Shown: piece by piece, positions 20,771 to 30,599 of the stretch
How positions within the stretch are numbered: the first letter of the stretch is position 1
Layout of the letters: the number at the start of each line of letters is the position of its first letter
Origin: Terriglobia bacterium
Lineage (GTDB): Bacteria; Acidobacteriota; Terriglobia; Bryobacterales; Bryobacteraceae
Reading direction: 5' to 3'
DNA length: 64,000 nt
Assembly: GCA_020073615.1 (NCBI GenBank)
Contig: JAIQEX010000008.1
Location: 1 to 64,000 of the forward strand
Translations under genes and position numbers: made by a program
The notes under the pieces: model-generated
Database searches by the model: none
What the model saw: only the letters and a program-made list of their open reading frames with translations
What the model was told of the DNA's origin: nothing

Positions 20771-22312
20771 CTACCTGCCGACCGGGGGCACGCCCCAGGT
20801 TTCAGGTGGCAGCGGTCGTCCGATGAGTTGTAGCTCGGCTTCGGAAATCGGGACATAGTTGGGCTTGAAGTTTGGTATATTCGGGACCCGCTGGGGGTCC
20901 TGAACGAAACTCTGGAACAACATGGGTATCTGAGATGGCGGTGGCGTCTGGGCGATAAAGGGTGTGGAGGCTGCGGAGTAGATGTTCGATGCAATGTGCT
21001 GGAAGTCACCGGCAGCGAAACAATTTAAGAACAATTGTACAGAGCAGCGGGCCTCGCTCTGGTTGTTGGCGGACGTCCAGGATTTCGGATCAATAACTAT
21101 GTTGTTATTGGTAGTGGCGCCAATCGCCGTGCCACCGGGCGGGAAGAAAATAGCTTGGGTGATCAGAGGCAGCGTCAGGGACGCCGGATTCGGCGCCGTG
21201 GCGTGGTAGGTGTAGTACGAAACCCAATACTGGCCGTTGCCTGCTACCGACACGCCCTGTAGAAACTGGTCGTCCGGCCCCTTATTAACAAGCCCGCAGC
21301 CCCGATCAGAGCTACAGACCTCAATATTATTGAAGCCTCCGTTGTTTACAGCGAAACCCACGATCCATAGACCGTTTGTGAATCCCTTGGCATCAGGATT
21401 GGGAGCATAGAAAATCGGCCCACAAGGTGGCTGTTGCTGGTTGTTCGCGCAATTGCATGGTTGGTTTGGATAAGGGCAACTGTTTGAGTATTTTCCGAGC
21501 GAATTGTTTTGCGCGGGCCATGGAATGTTCGTCACCAAGATTGGATTGCTCCAGATCACGCCATCAGACGATTCAAAACGATTGATAGCCGTAGGGACGA
21601 ATGACGTGCCACTGAGGGTCGGCACGAACAATTCAAAACGGTAGTCGGTTGCCACCAGACGGCTCAGATTAGCGCTGCCCGCCGGCACCAGCTGACGTGT
21701 AGCATTCTGAAACCCGGCACATGATCCGTCGGACATGATCGTATAGTACTGGGCAGAAGCCGACACCGCACCCACTATCACGCGCCCCGTCGCGTCCGCG
21801 GCCACGGACGGGTAGTCCCACCCCACACTCGCAGGCAAAACCGCCGGTTGACACATTACCCATGAGGTTCCATTCGCGTCTGTAGAGAATCCGTACCAGA
21901 CGGCGTGGGTAGTATTCGGCACATTGTCCAGCATGACAAAAACGAAACGTGTATGATAAGTGTCCCAGTTCAGAACAAGGTCCAGAAATGCGCCGGGAGG
22001 TGGCACCAAATGGGTGGGAAGACCCCACGTTGCGCCATTCCAGGCCGAAACCCAGTTTTGGTTGCGTTCTTCGTTCCAGCCTTGGACCCAGACAGAATTG
22101 ACGGTGGAAGCAGCCGCGGTTGGCTCCCACCGGCGGTTTGAGTTACCGTTGTTGCTGACGGCGTTTGTGGAGTTAAGGTAGATTACCCCCCCACTCCGAA
22201 GAGAAGCGTTGCGCAGAGGAAGAACACCAGGATTCGCGTAGTCATGGCTGAGTGGCTCCTGTTTTGGGATCAGAGAAACTGAACCAGCCAGTACTATAGG
22301 GCACAATCTCAC
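20771..22312 (-). CDS. Large secreted protein, beta-propeller-like, function unknown
   Basis: The 513-residue protein is rich in Asn, Ser, Trp and Pro with many short beta-strand-like stretches such as YPSVAADATGRVIVGAV, RFESSDGVIWSNPI and WIVGFAVNNGG, resembling sialidase-type propeller blades. Cysteines cluster at CPYPNQPCNC and CSSDRGCG. The N-terminus (MRLCPIVLAGSVSLIP) is a poor signal peptide, and the true start could be further in. No catalytic motif is recognisable. It is followed by the TIGR03437-like gene 29 bases on, so the two are probably co-expressed. Confidence 0.6.
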   Translation of the reverse strand: MRLCPIVLAGSVSLIPKQEPLSHDYANPGVLPLRNASLRSGGVIYLNSTNAVSNNGNSNRRWEPTAAASTVNSVWVQGWNEERNQNWVSAWNGATWGLPTHLVPPPGAFLDLVLNWDTYHTRFVFVMLDNVPNTTHAVWYGFSTDANGTSWVMCQPAVLPASVGWDYPSVAADATGRVIVGAVSASAQYYTIMSDGSCAGFQNATRQLVPAGSANLSRLVATDYRFELFVPTLSGTSFVPTAINRFESSDGVIWSNPILVTNIPWPAQNNSLGKYSNSCPYPNQPCNCANNQQQPPCGPIFYAPNPDAKGFTNGLWIVGFAVNNGGFNNIEVCSSDRGCGLVNKGPDDQFLQGVSVAGNGQYWVSYYTYHATAPNPASLTLPLITQAIFFPPGGTAIGATTNNNIVIDPKSWTSANNQSEARCSVQLFLNCFAAGDFQHIASNIYSAASTPFIAQTPPPSQIPMLFQSFVQDPQRVPNIPNFKPNYVPISEAELQLIGRPLPPETWGVPPVGR

Positions 22313-22507
22313 AGAAGTCTAGAATAAGATCACCGTATAAGGTCTTAAGAGATGAAAAGATGGGAAATGTATTTCGCGGACGCGTTCACCGTGAGCGCGC
22401 CCCAAACAGGAAGTCACACCGTGAATGGCAAGACGCAGACGCCGGGTTGTACCGGGACCCGGAAGGTTCGAAAGCAGGCACTGAGAGGCGAACCCACACT
22501 GAGCAGC

Positions 22508-23110
22508 GCCATTTTCGAAGCCGCCGTCAAGGTGGCCAAGAAGGGAGTGAAGGTGATTCCCGAAGTCATGAGCCCGCTCATCGGCGGCGTCAAGGAACTG
22601 GACAACCAGAAGCAGATCGTGGTGGCGGTGGCCAACGAGGTGCTGGCCAAAGCCGGCATGAAGGACTTGAAGTACATGGTCGGCACCATGATCGAGATTC
22701 CGCGCGCCGCGCTCACCGCCGATTTGGTGGCCACCGCGGCCGAGTTCTTCAGCTTCGGCACCAACGACCTGACGCAGACGGGCATGGGCCTTTCGCGCGA
22801 CGACTACACCAAGTTCCAGGCGGACTACGAGAAGAAGAAAATCTTTGCCAACGACCCGTTCGCCGTCCTCGACCAGGAGGGCGTGGGCAAGCTGGTGAAG
22901 ATGGCCGTGGAGTTGGGGCGCAAGACCAATCCCAAGCTGGAAATCGGCATTTGCGGCGAACACGGCGGCGAGCCGAACTCGGTCCAGTTCTGCTACCGGG
23001 TGGGTATGAACTACGTGTCGTGCTCGCCGTATCGCGTACCCATCGCGCGCCTGGCGGCCGCGCAGGCGGCCATTTCCGGCGACAAGTCCGAAGCCATGCG
23101 GACGGCGTAA
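22508..23110 (+). pseudogene. Detached ppdK 3' fragment (direct repeat, copy 2)
   Basis: From [13 protein letters not shown] onward this frame reproduces the C-terminal 200 residues of the ppdK upstream, including [16 protein letters not shown] and the catalytic-cysteine motif [10 protein letters not shown]. It lacks the ATP-grasp and phosphohistidine domains, so it cannot be a dikinase. The open frame extends back to an ATG at 22352, but those first ~52 residues match nothing in PPDK. Substitutions include I to S, S to L and VAEAV to VANEV. Long open frame and few changes mean recent origin. A fragment product might still bind pyruvate, but this is unlikely to be useful. Confidence 0.85.
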
Positions 23111-23122
23111 CGGCGGGTCAGT

Positions 23123-23148
23123 GGGGCGGGCTTGCCGCCGCCCGCCCC
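23123..23148 (+). terminator. Hairpin after the ppdK fragment, probable terminator
   Basis: GGGGCGGGC (23123-23131) pairs perfectly with GCCCGCCCC (23140-23148) around an 8-base loop; TTTATTTTT follows about ten bases later. No such hairpin follows the intact ppdK, so this may be the original ppdK terminator. A minus-strand gene ends at 23160, so it could serve both directions. Confidence 0.5.
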
Positions 23149-23159
23149 GTGCCGCAGCT

Positions 23160-24116
23160 TTATTTTTCCCGCAGTTGTTTGGAGCGCTCGAGCATTTTGC
23201 GGCCCTCATCGGTGCGGCCCGCCTGCATGAGCGCCTGCCCCAGAATGTAATGCGCGGAGGAGTTCTGCGGGTCCATCTTGATGGCCTGGCGAAGCATGCC
23301 TTCCGCGTTGGCCAGCTCGTTCTTTTTCAGATAGGCCTTGCCCAGCAGAATGTAGGGTCCGCTGAAGTCGGGGTTGAGCCAGACGGAGCGCTGGAGAAAC
23401 GGGATGGCGCGGTCCCAGTCCTCGCGGCGGGTGTAGGCGTCTCCCATTTTGTAGTACGCCATGGCGAAATTCGGATTGATCGCCAGCTCGCGTTGAAACT
23501 CGGCGATGGCGCGATCGATGTCGCCGCGATACACGGCCAGCTCGCCCAGCAGGTAGTGGGCTTCGGGAGTACGGGCATCCAACTCGAGCGCGCGGTCGAG
23601 CTCCTTGACGGCGAACTCTTCAAACTCCTGGCGGACCATCATCTGGGCGGTGAGCAGGTGCGCCGCCGCGGAATCGGGTGGCACCGCGAACATGTTGGCG
23701 AAGGCGGCCACGGCCTTGGCCGGTTCGCGCTGCTGGATATAGGCGTTGCCGAGCATGTACCAGACTTCATTGGTGCGGATGCCGGCAGCCACGGCTTTTT
23801 CCAGCCACGAGATCGCTTCCGGCATATGAGCCGAGAGGTAGTAGCTATGGCCGAGGAAAAAGGCCGATTGCCGGTAACTGGCGCTCGACGCCGCTTCTTT
23901 CCCGGCCGCACGGGTGAGCGCCTCAATGGCCTTGGGGTAGTCGTGGAGGCGGTAGTACAGCACTCCGGTGGCATGCGCCACTTCGGGAGCGTTGGCGTCC
24001 AGTTGCGCGAGCACCTGCTGGGCCTGCGCGGTCTGTCCGGCGTCCAACAGGCGAATCGCTTCCTCGACCGAGGGCGGGTTCTGCATGCAGAACGCCAGCC
24101 ATAACGCGACCCACAT
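23160..24116 (-). CDS. TPR-repeat protein, probably exported
   Basis: The 318-residue protein is nearly all tetratricopeptide repeats, about eight units, for example SVEEAIRLLDAGQTAQAQQV, EAISWLEKAVAAG, RAIAEFQRELAINPN and RAIPFLQRSVWLNPD. The N-terminus MWVALWLAFCMQ is hydrophobic and could be a short signal. Such solenoids hold protein complexes together; no enzyme domain is present. It starts 24 bases after a membrane-anchored winged-helix regulator on the same strand, so the two probably form an operon. Confidence 0.8.
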   Translation of the reverse strand: MWVALWLAFCMQNPPSVEEAIRLLDAGQTAQAQQVLAQLDANAPEVAHATGVLYYRLHDYPKAIEALTRAAGKEAASSASYRQSAFFLGHSYYLSAHMPEAISWLEKAVAAGIRTNEVWYMLGNAYIQQREPAKAVAAFANMFAVPPDSAAAHLLTAQMMVRQEFEEFAVKELDRALELDARTPEAHYLLGELAVYRGDIDRAIAEFQRELAINPNFAMAYYKMGDAYTRREDWDRAIPFLQRSVWLNPDFSGPYILLGKAYLKKNELANAEGMLRQAIKMDPQNSSAHYILGQALMQAGRTDEGRKMLERSKQLREK

Positions 24117-24140
24117 ATTGGCCAGTATAGTGCGGGCGGC

Positions 24141-25433
24141 CTATCCCCCGGTGCGCGGATGGAGCGCGACCAGTTGCGAGGCCAGGGGAACACCGCCGGC
24201 GACTTTGATGCGGATGACCGCTTCGAACGGGAGGATGCCGCCGGACTTGGACGTTCCCGCCTTGGACAGCAGAAGCTTGATGTCGCGCTCGCGGCAGACA
24301 TACTCGATGGCGGCCTGCGTTCCGATGGTAGTGGTTCCGGCCAGGATGAGCACCCAACGTCCGGAGTTGACGCCTGGCACCAGGCCGATCAGCGCGTAGT
24401 CCTCGGTGATGGGCACGGTCTTGGAGCCCATGAAGGACCGATCCTCACCCGCGCGGGGGGAGAGATTGACGATTTCTAAATCGCCCTTGCGGGCGCCCGA
24501 GTCCGCCAGGCGGAAGACGAAGTCCTGGGTGGTGGGTATCTCGCGGAGAGTGAGGTTTTCCGAAGGCGAGCCGGCGAAGATGAGATCGTTATTCTGGGTG
24601 TCGTCGAGCGACAGCAGGCGGCCGCGTTTCACGCGGATGCCGTGTTGCAGCGAGGTGAAGACGCGATCCAGCTCGTGAATGCCGAGCACTTCGCCGACCC
24701 CGGTGTAGTGATCGAGGATGGCGCTGCGCGAGTCGCGGGCGGGGTCGAAGTAGCGCATGCCCGTTTCCGGGCGGCCGACAAACTCGGCATTGCTGAACAC
24801 CACCAGGGGGTCTTCGGGCTGATCGACGAAGCCATGCCAGAAAGCCTGCACGGCCGCGGGCGCGGCACTGGCGGGCGGTGCCGGCGCGGCCAACTGGGCC
24901 CGCGGGCGCTGTGCGATCACATAGACCAGCGCCGCTAACAATCCCAGACATGTTATCGAAAGCACTAACAACGCCAAGGCTGGGGGCCGGGGCGCGATCG
25001 GCATGGGCGGCACCGGTGCCGATCCCGGGACCGCTTCGACGGCGGGCGCGGCCGGAGGGTTTGCGTGCGGGGCTTCGATTACGGCTCGCGGATGAATGCT
25101 GAGCGAGTAAGATCCCTTGGGGATGTCGAGAATCATCTCGTCCTCGAGGCCTTCGAGGGCGTAGTACTCCGCCAGCTTGGAACGCAGGCGGCCGGTCTGC
25201 ACGCGAACGGTTGCGTCCAATCGGGGATCGAAGTCAGCCGGCCGCCCGAATACTTCGGTGGCGATCTGATATTCTTTGATGGGCTCGCCGGGATGAGCGA
25301 CAGATCGTTCCGCGAGGAAGCGCAGGAGCTTGCACAGCGACTCGGAACCTTTCAGAACGTTACTGCCGACCAGCCTGTCCACGTGGGAAAAAAGCACCTC
25401 ACGCGGCGCTGGAGCTACCCCTGTAACCGACAT
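24141..25433 (-). CDS. Winged-helix regulator with one membrane anchor (CadC-like layout)
   Basis: The first ~115 residues form an acidobacterial-type winged-helix domain (DFDPRLDATVRVQTGRLRSK, ILDIPKGSYSLSI). A Pro/Ala-rich linker leads to one transmembrane helix (ALALLVLSITCLGLLAALVYVI, about residues 150-172). The remaining ~255 residues, outside the membrane, include VVFSNAEFVGRPET, GVGEVLGIHELD and NNDLIFAGSPSENLTL; they are probably a sensor domain. Ligand and targets are unknown. It is divergent from an exported TPR gene (25556) and upstream of another TPR gene; a TonB-dependent receptor lies nearby. Confidence 0.72.
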   Translation of the reverse strand: MSVTGVAPAPREVLFSHVDRLVGSNVLKGSESLCKLLRFLAERSVAHPGEPIKEYQIATEVFGRPADFDPRLDATVRVQTGRLRSKLAEYYALEGLEDEMILDIPKGSYSLSIHPRAVIEAPHANPPAAPAVEAVPGSAPVPPMPIAPRPPALALLVLSITCLGLLAALVYVIAQRPRAQLAAPAPPASAAPAAVQAFWHGFVDQPEDPLVVFSNAEFVGRPETGMRYFDPARDSRSAILDHYTGVGEVLGIHELDRVFTSLQHGIRVKRGRLLSLDDTQNNDLIFAGSPSENLTLREIPTTQDFVFRLADSGARKGDLEIVNLSPRAGEDRSFMGSKTVPITEDYALIGLVPGVNSGRWVLILAGTTTIGTQAAIEYVCRERDIKLLLSKAGTSKSGGILPFEAVIRIKVAGGVPLASQLVALHPRTGG

Positions 25434-25555
25434 TGGAACAAAGCGTAACAGCTTCTCGAATCGATTGCAAGCAAGGAGTTTAACCTCTGAAACAGGATGA
25501 TACCTGGGATCTGCTTTGATCCCATCGGAAAAACCCTTAAGATATCGGTAACGGG

Positions 25556-26776
25556 ATGCGGTGCGGTCACACCATCTGCGGTCTCCTGATTTGCTGTTCG
25601 CTGGCCTGCGCCCAAGGCGCGGCTGAATTCGTAAGCCAGGGCCGAAGCCTGAAAGCGAAGGGCGACGCCGTCAACGCCCTGCTGGCTTTCGAGAAGGCGG
25701 CCGCGCTGGACCCGAGGTCGGCCGCGATTCAGGACGAGATCGGTTTCTTGCTGGCGGCGACGGAGCGCCAGGCGGAGGCCATACCTCATTTCCAGAAGGC
25801 GATCCAACTCGATCCCGGTTTTGTCTCCGCCCATTACCACCTGGGGGTGGCGTACTGGCTGGCTCAGGATCCGAATCGGAGTATTCCCGAACTGGAGACA
25901 GCGGCGCGATTGGCCCCTAAGGAGGCGGAATACCGGTATCGCCTGGGGCAGGCTTACAACGCCGTCAGCCACCATGTGGAAGCGGCCCGCGAATTGGAGC
26001 AGGCCGTGGCACTGCAGCCCATGAACGCCGCCATGTGGAACGAACTCGGGCTGGCGCGGCAATCGTCGGGCGATGTGGCGCGGGCGGTGGAGGCGTATCG
26101 CCGCGCCGTGGAGCTCGATCCGAAGAGTCTGGATGCGCGCAACAACCTGGGCATCAACCTGGTGAACACGCGTCAGGCCGATGCCGCGCTGGAGCAGTTC
26201 CACAAGGTGCTGGCGCTCGACCCTTCCAATGTGATGGCGCGCATCAACATCGGGTTCGCCTACCTCCAGAAGGCGGAATTGGACAAGGCCGTCGGCCAGT
26301 TTCGCGGCATCATCGCCGATCATCCGGATCTGCCGATTGCGCACTACGATCTGGGGGTGGCGCTCAAGGAGAAGGACGATCTGGAGGGCGCGCAAAAGGA
26401 GCTGCAGCGCGCGCTCGATCTCGATCCTAACCTCGCCGAGGCGCATTATACGCTGGGAATTACCTGCTGGCAGACAGGCGATTTCGAGAGCACCGCGGCG
26501 CACATGCAGGCGGCGGTAAAACTTCGGCCGGATTACGCGGAAGCGTACTTCATGCTCGGTACCGCCCTGAAGCAAAAGGGGGATCTGGACGGTGCCGTGC
26601 CTGCTTTAAAGGAAGCTATCCGCCTGAATCCGGCCGACCCTGGACCATTCAATACCCTGGGACAAGTGCTGCGCCAAAAAGGGGACCTGGAAGGGAGCAA
26701 AGCGGCCTTCGCCGATGGCGCACGCGCCAAGGCGGCCAAGGATGCGCAACAGGTGGACCTTCTGCGGCGCAAGTAA
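25556..26776 (+). CDS. Exported TPR-repeat protein
   Basis: The 406-residue protein has a signal peptide (MRCGHTICGLLICCSLACAQG) and then about ten tetratricopeptide repeats filling the chain, each with the W/L-G-Y/A-A-P pattern, e.g. AEAIPHFQKAIQLDPG, RAVEAYRRAVELDPKSLDA and GAVPALKEAIRLNPADPG. No catalytic domain is present. It lies between the divergent winged-helix regulator and a large TonB-dependent receptor, which suggests a part in envelope assembly or polymer uptake; that is inference from position only. Confidence 0.8.
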   Translation: MRCGHTICGLLICCSLACAQGAAEFVSQGRSLKAKGDAVNALLAFEKAAALDPRSAAIQDEIGFLLAATERQAEAIPHFQKAIQLDPGFVSAHYHLGVAYWLAQDPNRSIPELETAARLAPKEAEYRYRLGQAYNAVSHHVEAARELEQAVALQPMNAAMWNELGLARQSSGDVARAVEAYRRAVELDPKSLDARNNLGINLVNTRQADAALEQFHKVLALDPSNVMARINIGFAYLQKAELDKAVGQFRGIIADHPDLPIAHYDLGVALKEKDDLEGAQKELQRALDLDPNLAEAHYTLGITCWQTGDFESTAAHMQAAVKLRPDYAEAYFMLGTALKQKGDLDGAVPALKEAIRLNPADPGPFNTLGQVLRQKGDLEGSKAAFADGARAKAAKDAQQVDLLRRK

Positions 26777-27060
26777 CTGGAGCCCCTCGCGGCTCTATGT
26801 AAATCCATATTGTCGAACGGATTACAAGCCAAGCCGTTCGAACGTGATGTTGATTACATTCGCAGTTTACATCTCGCGACCGACTAATCTGAATCTAGTA
26901 GAGCCAACGGTCTCGTAACTGCCCGTTCCGATCCGTAACAACCACTACAACTTATTGCAACGGTTAGGATTTCCAGGTTTAACCGTATCAAACCAAAAAA
27001 GACCTTGCGTAACTGCCGAAAAGATTTCAAAATGGCCCGAGCTTTAGAGGGGGGAACCAC
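26777..27060. promoter_or_regulatory. Intergenic leader of the TonB-dependent receptor
   Basis: An 8-bp inverted repeat pairs 26813-26820 (TCGAACGG) with 26834-26841 (CCGTTCGA). A 10-base direct repeat CGTAACTGCC occurs at 26914-26923 and 27008-27017, with a further CGTAAC at 26934. These could be regulator sites or chance. No strong -35/-10 pair stands out. The region is AT-rich compared with the genes. Confidence 0.35.
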
Positions 27061-30000
27061 ATGTTCACGTCAGGACATAAAGCTAGTCGATTTGTGTTAC
27101 CGCTCGCTTGCCTGGTAGTGCTGTTTTTCGGAACAGCAAGCGCTTTTGGCCAGCAAATTTTCGGGAGCATCTTCGGTACGGTAACCGACGCTACCGGGGG
27201 CGCCATTCCAAACGCAAAAGTAACCATTTCGGACCAGGACAAGGGAACCAGGTCCGAAGTCACCACCAACGATTCCGGAAATTTTCAAAAGAACCAACTG
27301 ATACCCGGCACCTATATGATTGAAGTCGAGGCGGCCCACTTCCGGAAGGCGGTCGCCAAGGACGTCCGGGTAAGCGTCGACCAGTCGGCAAAGGTCGATT
27401 TCGGGTTGCAGGTAGGCGAGGTGACACAACAGGTTGAAGTAACGGCCGTCGCTCCGCTGCTGCAGTCGGACCGGGCGGACGTGGCGACCACCTATAGTTC
27501 ACAACAGCTCACCAACCTCCCCTCCTTCGACCGGAACTTCCAGGCATTCGAGTTGCTGGCGCCGGGCGCGCAGCGGCTCGGCTGGAATCACGCCTCGAGC
27601 GAAAACCCGCAGGGCAGCGAGCAGATCCAGGTCAATGGTCAGCCGTTTAGTGCGACGGGATACGAACTGGATGGCACCACGAACCAGGATCCGATTCTGG
27701 GGATCATCGTAATCAACCCCAATATCGACGCCGTTACGGAGGCGAAGATCTCGGGGACGAATTACGACGCGGAGTTCGCCTATACCGGAGCGGGCGTGGT
27801 GAACGCCTCCACCAAGAGCGGCACCAACGAGTTGCACGGTTCGGCGTTCGAGTTCTTCCGCAACAACTCACCGGGTTTTCAGGACTTCGCCCGCAACCCG
27901 TTCACGCAGAACAGCGGATCGGTTCCGCCCACCAAGTGGAACCAGTTTGGCGGCTCGCTCGGCGGACACCTCATCAAGAACAAGCTGTTCTTCTTCGGCG
28001 ATACGCAGTTGACGCGGCGGCGCGACGGCTCGACGGTGAAAACCTCGGTGCCCACGGCGCTGGCGCGCACCGGCAATCTCAGCGAATACCTGAACGGCGG
28101 CAATAACCAGCTTTTCGACCCGACCACGGGCGACCCGGTGACTGGCCTCGGGCGGCACCCCTTCGCCAACAACGTCATCACGCCGGGTCTGTTGAGCCCG
28201 CAGGCATTGAATGTTCTGAAGCTCATCCCCGGTCCCAACGCTCCGGGCGACCCCGGCGCGGCTTATCGGAACAACTACATTGCCAGCGGTTCCCGGTTGT
28301 TCGACGTGAATAACTGGGACACGCGGTGGGATTACTTCATCAACGACAAGTCGTCGCTTTTTGGCCGCTACAGCTATCAGGCGTTCAATCAGCAGGCGGA
28401 CGGGGCATTCGGAAGTCTCGCCGGCGGTCAAGCCCTAGACAACGTCAATTTCGCGGGCGTGTCGGATGTGCGAAATCAGAGCATTGCCCTGGGCTACAAC
28501 CGGACGTTCAGCCCCACGCTGATTACCGAGTTTCGCTTCGGTTTCATGCGCTACCGGGTAGTCGTAACCCCGAACGGCTTGGGCACCAGCCCGGCGAAGG
28601 ACGCCGGTATTCCCAACCTGAACAACGATAATTTCTTCACGTCCGGTCTGCCTTACTTCGATCTGACCGGCGACGCCGAGGAGAAGTTCGGCTATAGCCT
28701 CGGCGCCAACCAGTGCAACTGCCCGCTCAATGAGCGCGAGCAGCAGTTCCAATGGGTCAACAACACCACCAAGATCATGGGCAACCACACGATCAAATTG
28801 GGCGCCGACCTCCGCTATGCGCTCAACCTTCGCGTTCCGAGCGACTCCCATCGTTCTGGGGAACTGTATTTCGATTCTGGGATTACGGCGAATGTCCTGT
28901 CGGCCAACGGCAACACGGCGGGCGGCCTTGGTCTAGCGACCTTCCTGCTGGGTGATGTCAGCCGGTTCAACCGCTACGTCAGCAGCAGTACCGATGCACA
29001 GGAACGCCAGAAGCGGTTCTTCTGGTATGGCCAGGATACCTGGCGCATTACGCCCAAGTTGACCTTCAACTATGGCGTGCGGTGGGAAATGATCTTCCCG
29101 GAGACGGTGAACGCCCCGGGCAACGGCGCGACTCTCAGTCTGGTTGACGGGTTGCTTCACGTCTTCGGCGTGGGCCAGACATCGAGTCACGGCATCCAGA
29201 ACATGAACTGGAAGAATTTTGCCCCGCGCGCAGGTATCGCTTACCAACTGACTCCCAAGACGGTAATACGTGCCGGCTACGGCTGGTCTTATTCCCTGGG
29301 CACCTTCGGGACGAGCTTTGGCCACAACGTCACGCAAAACATTCCGGTGCTGGCAAACCAGCAACTGAATACTCCCAGTGCATTTCTCGGTGTGTTCACC
29401 CTGGCGCAGGGTCCGCCCAGCCCTGTGATCCCGGCGGTCAATACAACCACGGGCACTCTACCATTGCCCAAAGGCATCGATGGTAAGGTTCGTCCGGAAG
29501 ACATGCGCCTGCCGCGCGCGGAGGCTTACAACCTGACCGTGGAACACCAGCTCACTAGCAGGTTCGTGGTATCGGCGGGATATGTGGGCAACGTGGGACG
29601 ACATGCATTCAACCTGCCCAGCGGCCAGTTGATCAACGTCAACCAAGCCAACTTTGTGCCCGGCGTTTCCAACTCGAACCTGTTGAAGCCTTTCTTCGGC
29701 AAGTTTGGATGGGACCAGAATATCGACTTCTACTGCGATTGCGCCAACACACGATACGACTCCTTGCAGATACAAGCCACCATGCGCAATTACGATGGAT
29801 TGACTCTGCAATGGAATTACACCTACCAGAGGATGGTCGGCAACAATGGCGACAGTTATACCTTCCTGTATAACCGCCCGCTAGGATACGGCAACAGCGA
29901 TAGCTTGAGCCACCAGTTGATTACCGTGCCCGAAAACTGGGAGATCCCGTTTGGCCGCGGTAAGAAGCACGGCGGCAGTATGTCGAAAGGAATGGATCTC

Positions 30001-30516
30001 GCCTTGGGCGGATGGCAGATCAACGGTGTCACCTCGTATACCAGCGGGCGGCCGTTCAATCCCAACATCGGGAACTTCCCGGCCGGCGCCGCTCGTCCCA
30101 ACCAAGGCCCCGGCGGCCGTCCCGATGCCGGCTCCGCCGATGCCTTCTCGGTGGGGGGAGCCACGGGCGACCGCAACCACTTCTTCGGCGGGATCTACAA
30201 GGTTCCAGGCGATCCCAGCAGCGGACTGAGCGGCGCCTTTGCCTTCCCGGCCGACAACACCTTCGGCAACATCGGCTACAACAACTACTTCGGCCCCCGC
30301 TTCTTCCAGCAAGATCTCTCGTTGTCCAAGAGTTTCGCGCTTAAGGAGAGACTGCATATGGAACTGCGCGCCGAGGCATTCAATGTGTTCAACCACACCA
30401 ATCTGGCCGATCCGAATTCGGACGTGACCAGTCCGCAGGTTGGTCAGATCACGGGCATCTTCGCGCCGGTGGCGACGATGCGCACGTTCCAATTCGCGCT
30501 GCGGTTCAACTTCTAA
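27061..30516 (+). CDS. Oar-like TonB-dependent outer-membrane receptor
   Basis: The 1151-residue protein has a signal peptide (about 1-30, ending SAFGQ), a carboxypeptidase regulatory-like beta domain (about 35-115: GSIFGTVTDATGGAIPNAKV), a plug region (SSQQLTNLPSFDRNFQAFEL, NGQPFSATGYELDGTTNQDP) and a long barrel that ends in an aromatic residue (FQFALRFNF). This family imports large or polymeric substrates using TonB energy and is greatly expanded in Acidobacteriota. No SusD-like partner is present. GGGGG lies near -8 of the ATG. A strong terminator follows 30 bases after the stop. Confidence 0.9.
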   Translation: MFTSGHKASRFVLPLACLVVLFFGTASAFGQQIFGSIFGTVTDATGGAIPNAKVTISDQDKGTRSEVTTNDSGNFQKNQLIPGTYMIEVEAAHFRKAVAKDVRVSVDQSAKVDFGLQVGEVTQQVEVTAVAPLLQSDRADVATTYSSQQLTNLPSFDRNFQAFELLAPGAQRLGWNHASSENPQGSEQIQVNGQPFSATGYELDGTTNQDPILGIIVINPNIDAVTEAKISGTNYDAEFAYTGAGVVNASTKSGTNELHGSAFEFFRNNSPGFQDFARNPFTQNSGSVPPTKWNQFGGSLGGHLIKNKLFFFGDTQLTRRRDGSTVKTSVPTALARTGNLSEYLNGGNNQLFDPTTGDPVTGLGRHPFANNVITPGLLSPQALNVLKLIPGPNAPGDPGAAYRNNYIASGSRLFDVNNWDTRWDYFINDKSSLFGRYSYQAFNQQADGAFGSLAGGQALDNVNFAGVSDVRNQSIALGYNRTFSPTLITEFRFGFMRYRVVVTPNGLGTSPAKDAGIPNLNNDNFFTSGLPYFDLTGDAEEKFGYSLGANQCNCPLNEREQQFQWVNNTTKIMGNHTIKLGADLRYALNLRVPSDSHRSGELYFDSGITANVLSANGNTAGGLGLATFLLGDVSRFNRYVSSSTDAQERQKRFFWYGQDTWRITPKLTFNYGVRWEMIFPETVNAPGNGATLSLVDGLLHVFGVGQTSSHGIQNMNWKNFAPRAGIAYQLTPKTVIRAGYGWSYSLGTFGTSFGHNVTQNIPVLANQQLNTPSAFLGVFTLAQGPPSPVIPAVNTTTGTLPLPKGIDGKVRPEDMRLPRAEAYNLTVEHQLTSRFVVSAGYVGNVGRHAFNLPSGQLINVNQANFVPGVSNSNLLKPFFGKFGWDQNIDFYCDCANTRYDSLQIQATMRNYDGLTLQWNYTYQRMVGNNGDSYTFLYNRPLGYGNSDSLSHQLITVPENWEIPFGRGKKHGGSMSKGMDLALGGWQINGVTSYTSGRPFNPNIGNFPAGAARPNQGPGGRPDAGSADAFSVGGATGDRNHFFGGIYKVPGDPSSGLSGAFAFPADNTFGNIGYNNYFGPRFFQQDLSLSKSFALKERLHMELRAEAFNVFNHTNLADPNSDVTSPQVGQITGIFAPVATMRTFQFALRFNF

Positions 30517-30544
30517 TCGCCAAGCGAACAGCAACGGGAGTCAC

Positions 30545-30573
30545 AGGGGAGCGGGCAACCGCTCCCCTTTTTC
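30545..30573 (+). terminator. Rho-independent terminator after the TonB-dependent receptor
   Basis: AGGGGAGCGG (30545-30554), loop GCAA, and CCGCTCCCCT (30559-30568) form a perfect 10-bp GC-rich stem followed directly by TTTTTC. It is the clearest intrinsic terminator in the window. Confidence 0.9.
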
Positions 30574-30599
30574 TTGTGGGACAGGCCGGGAGGCCTGCC

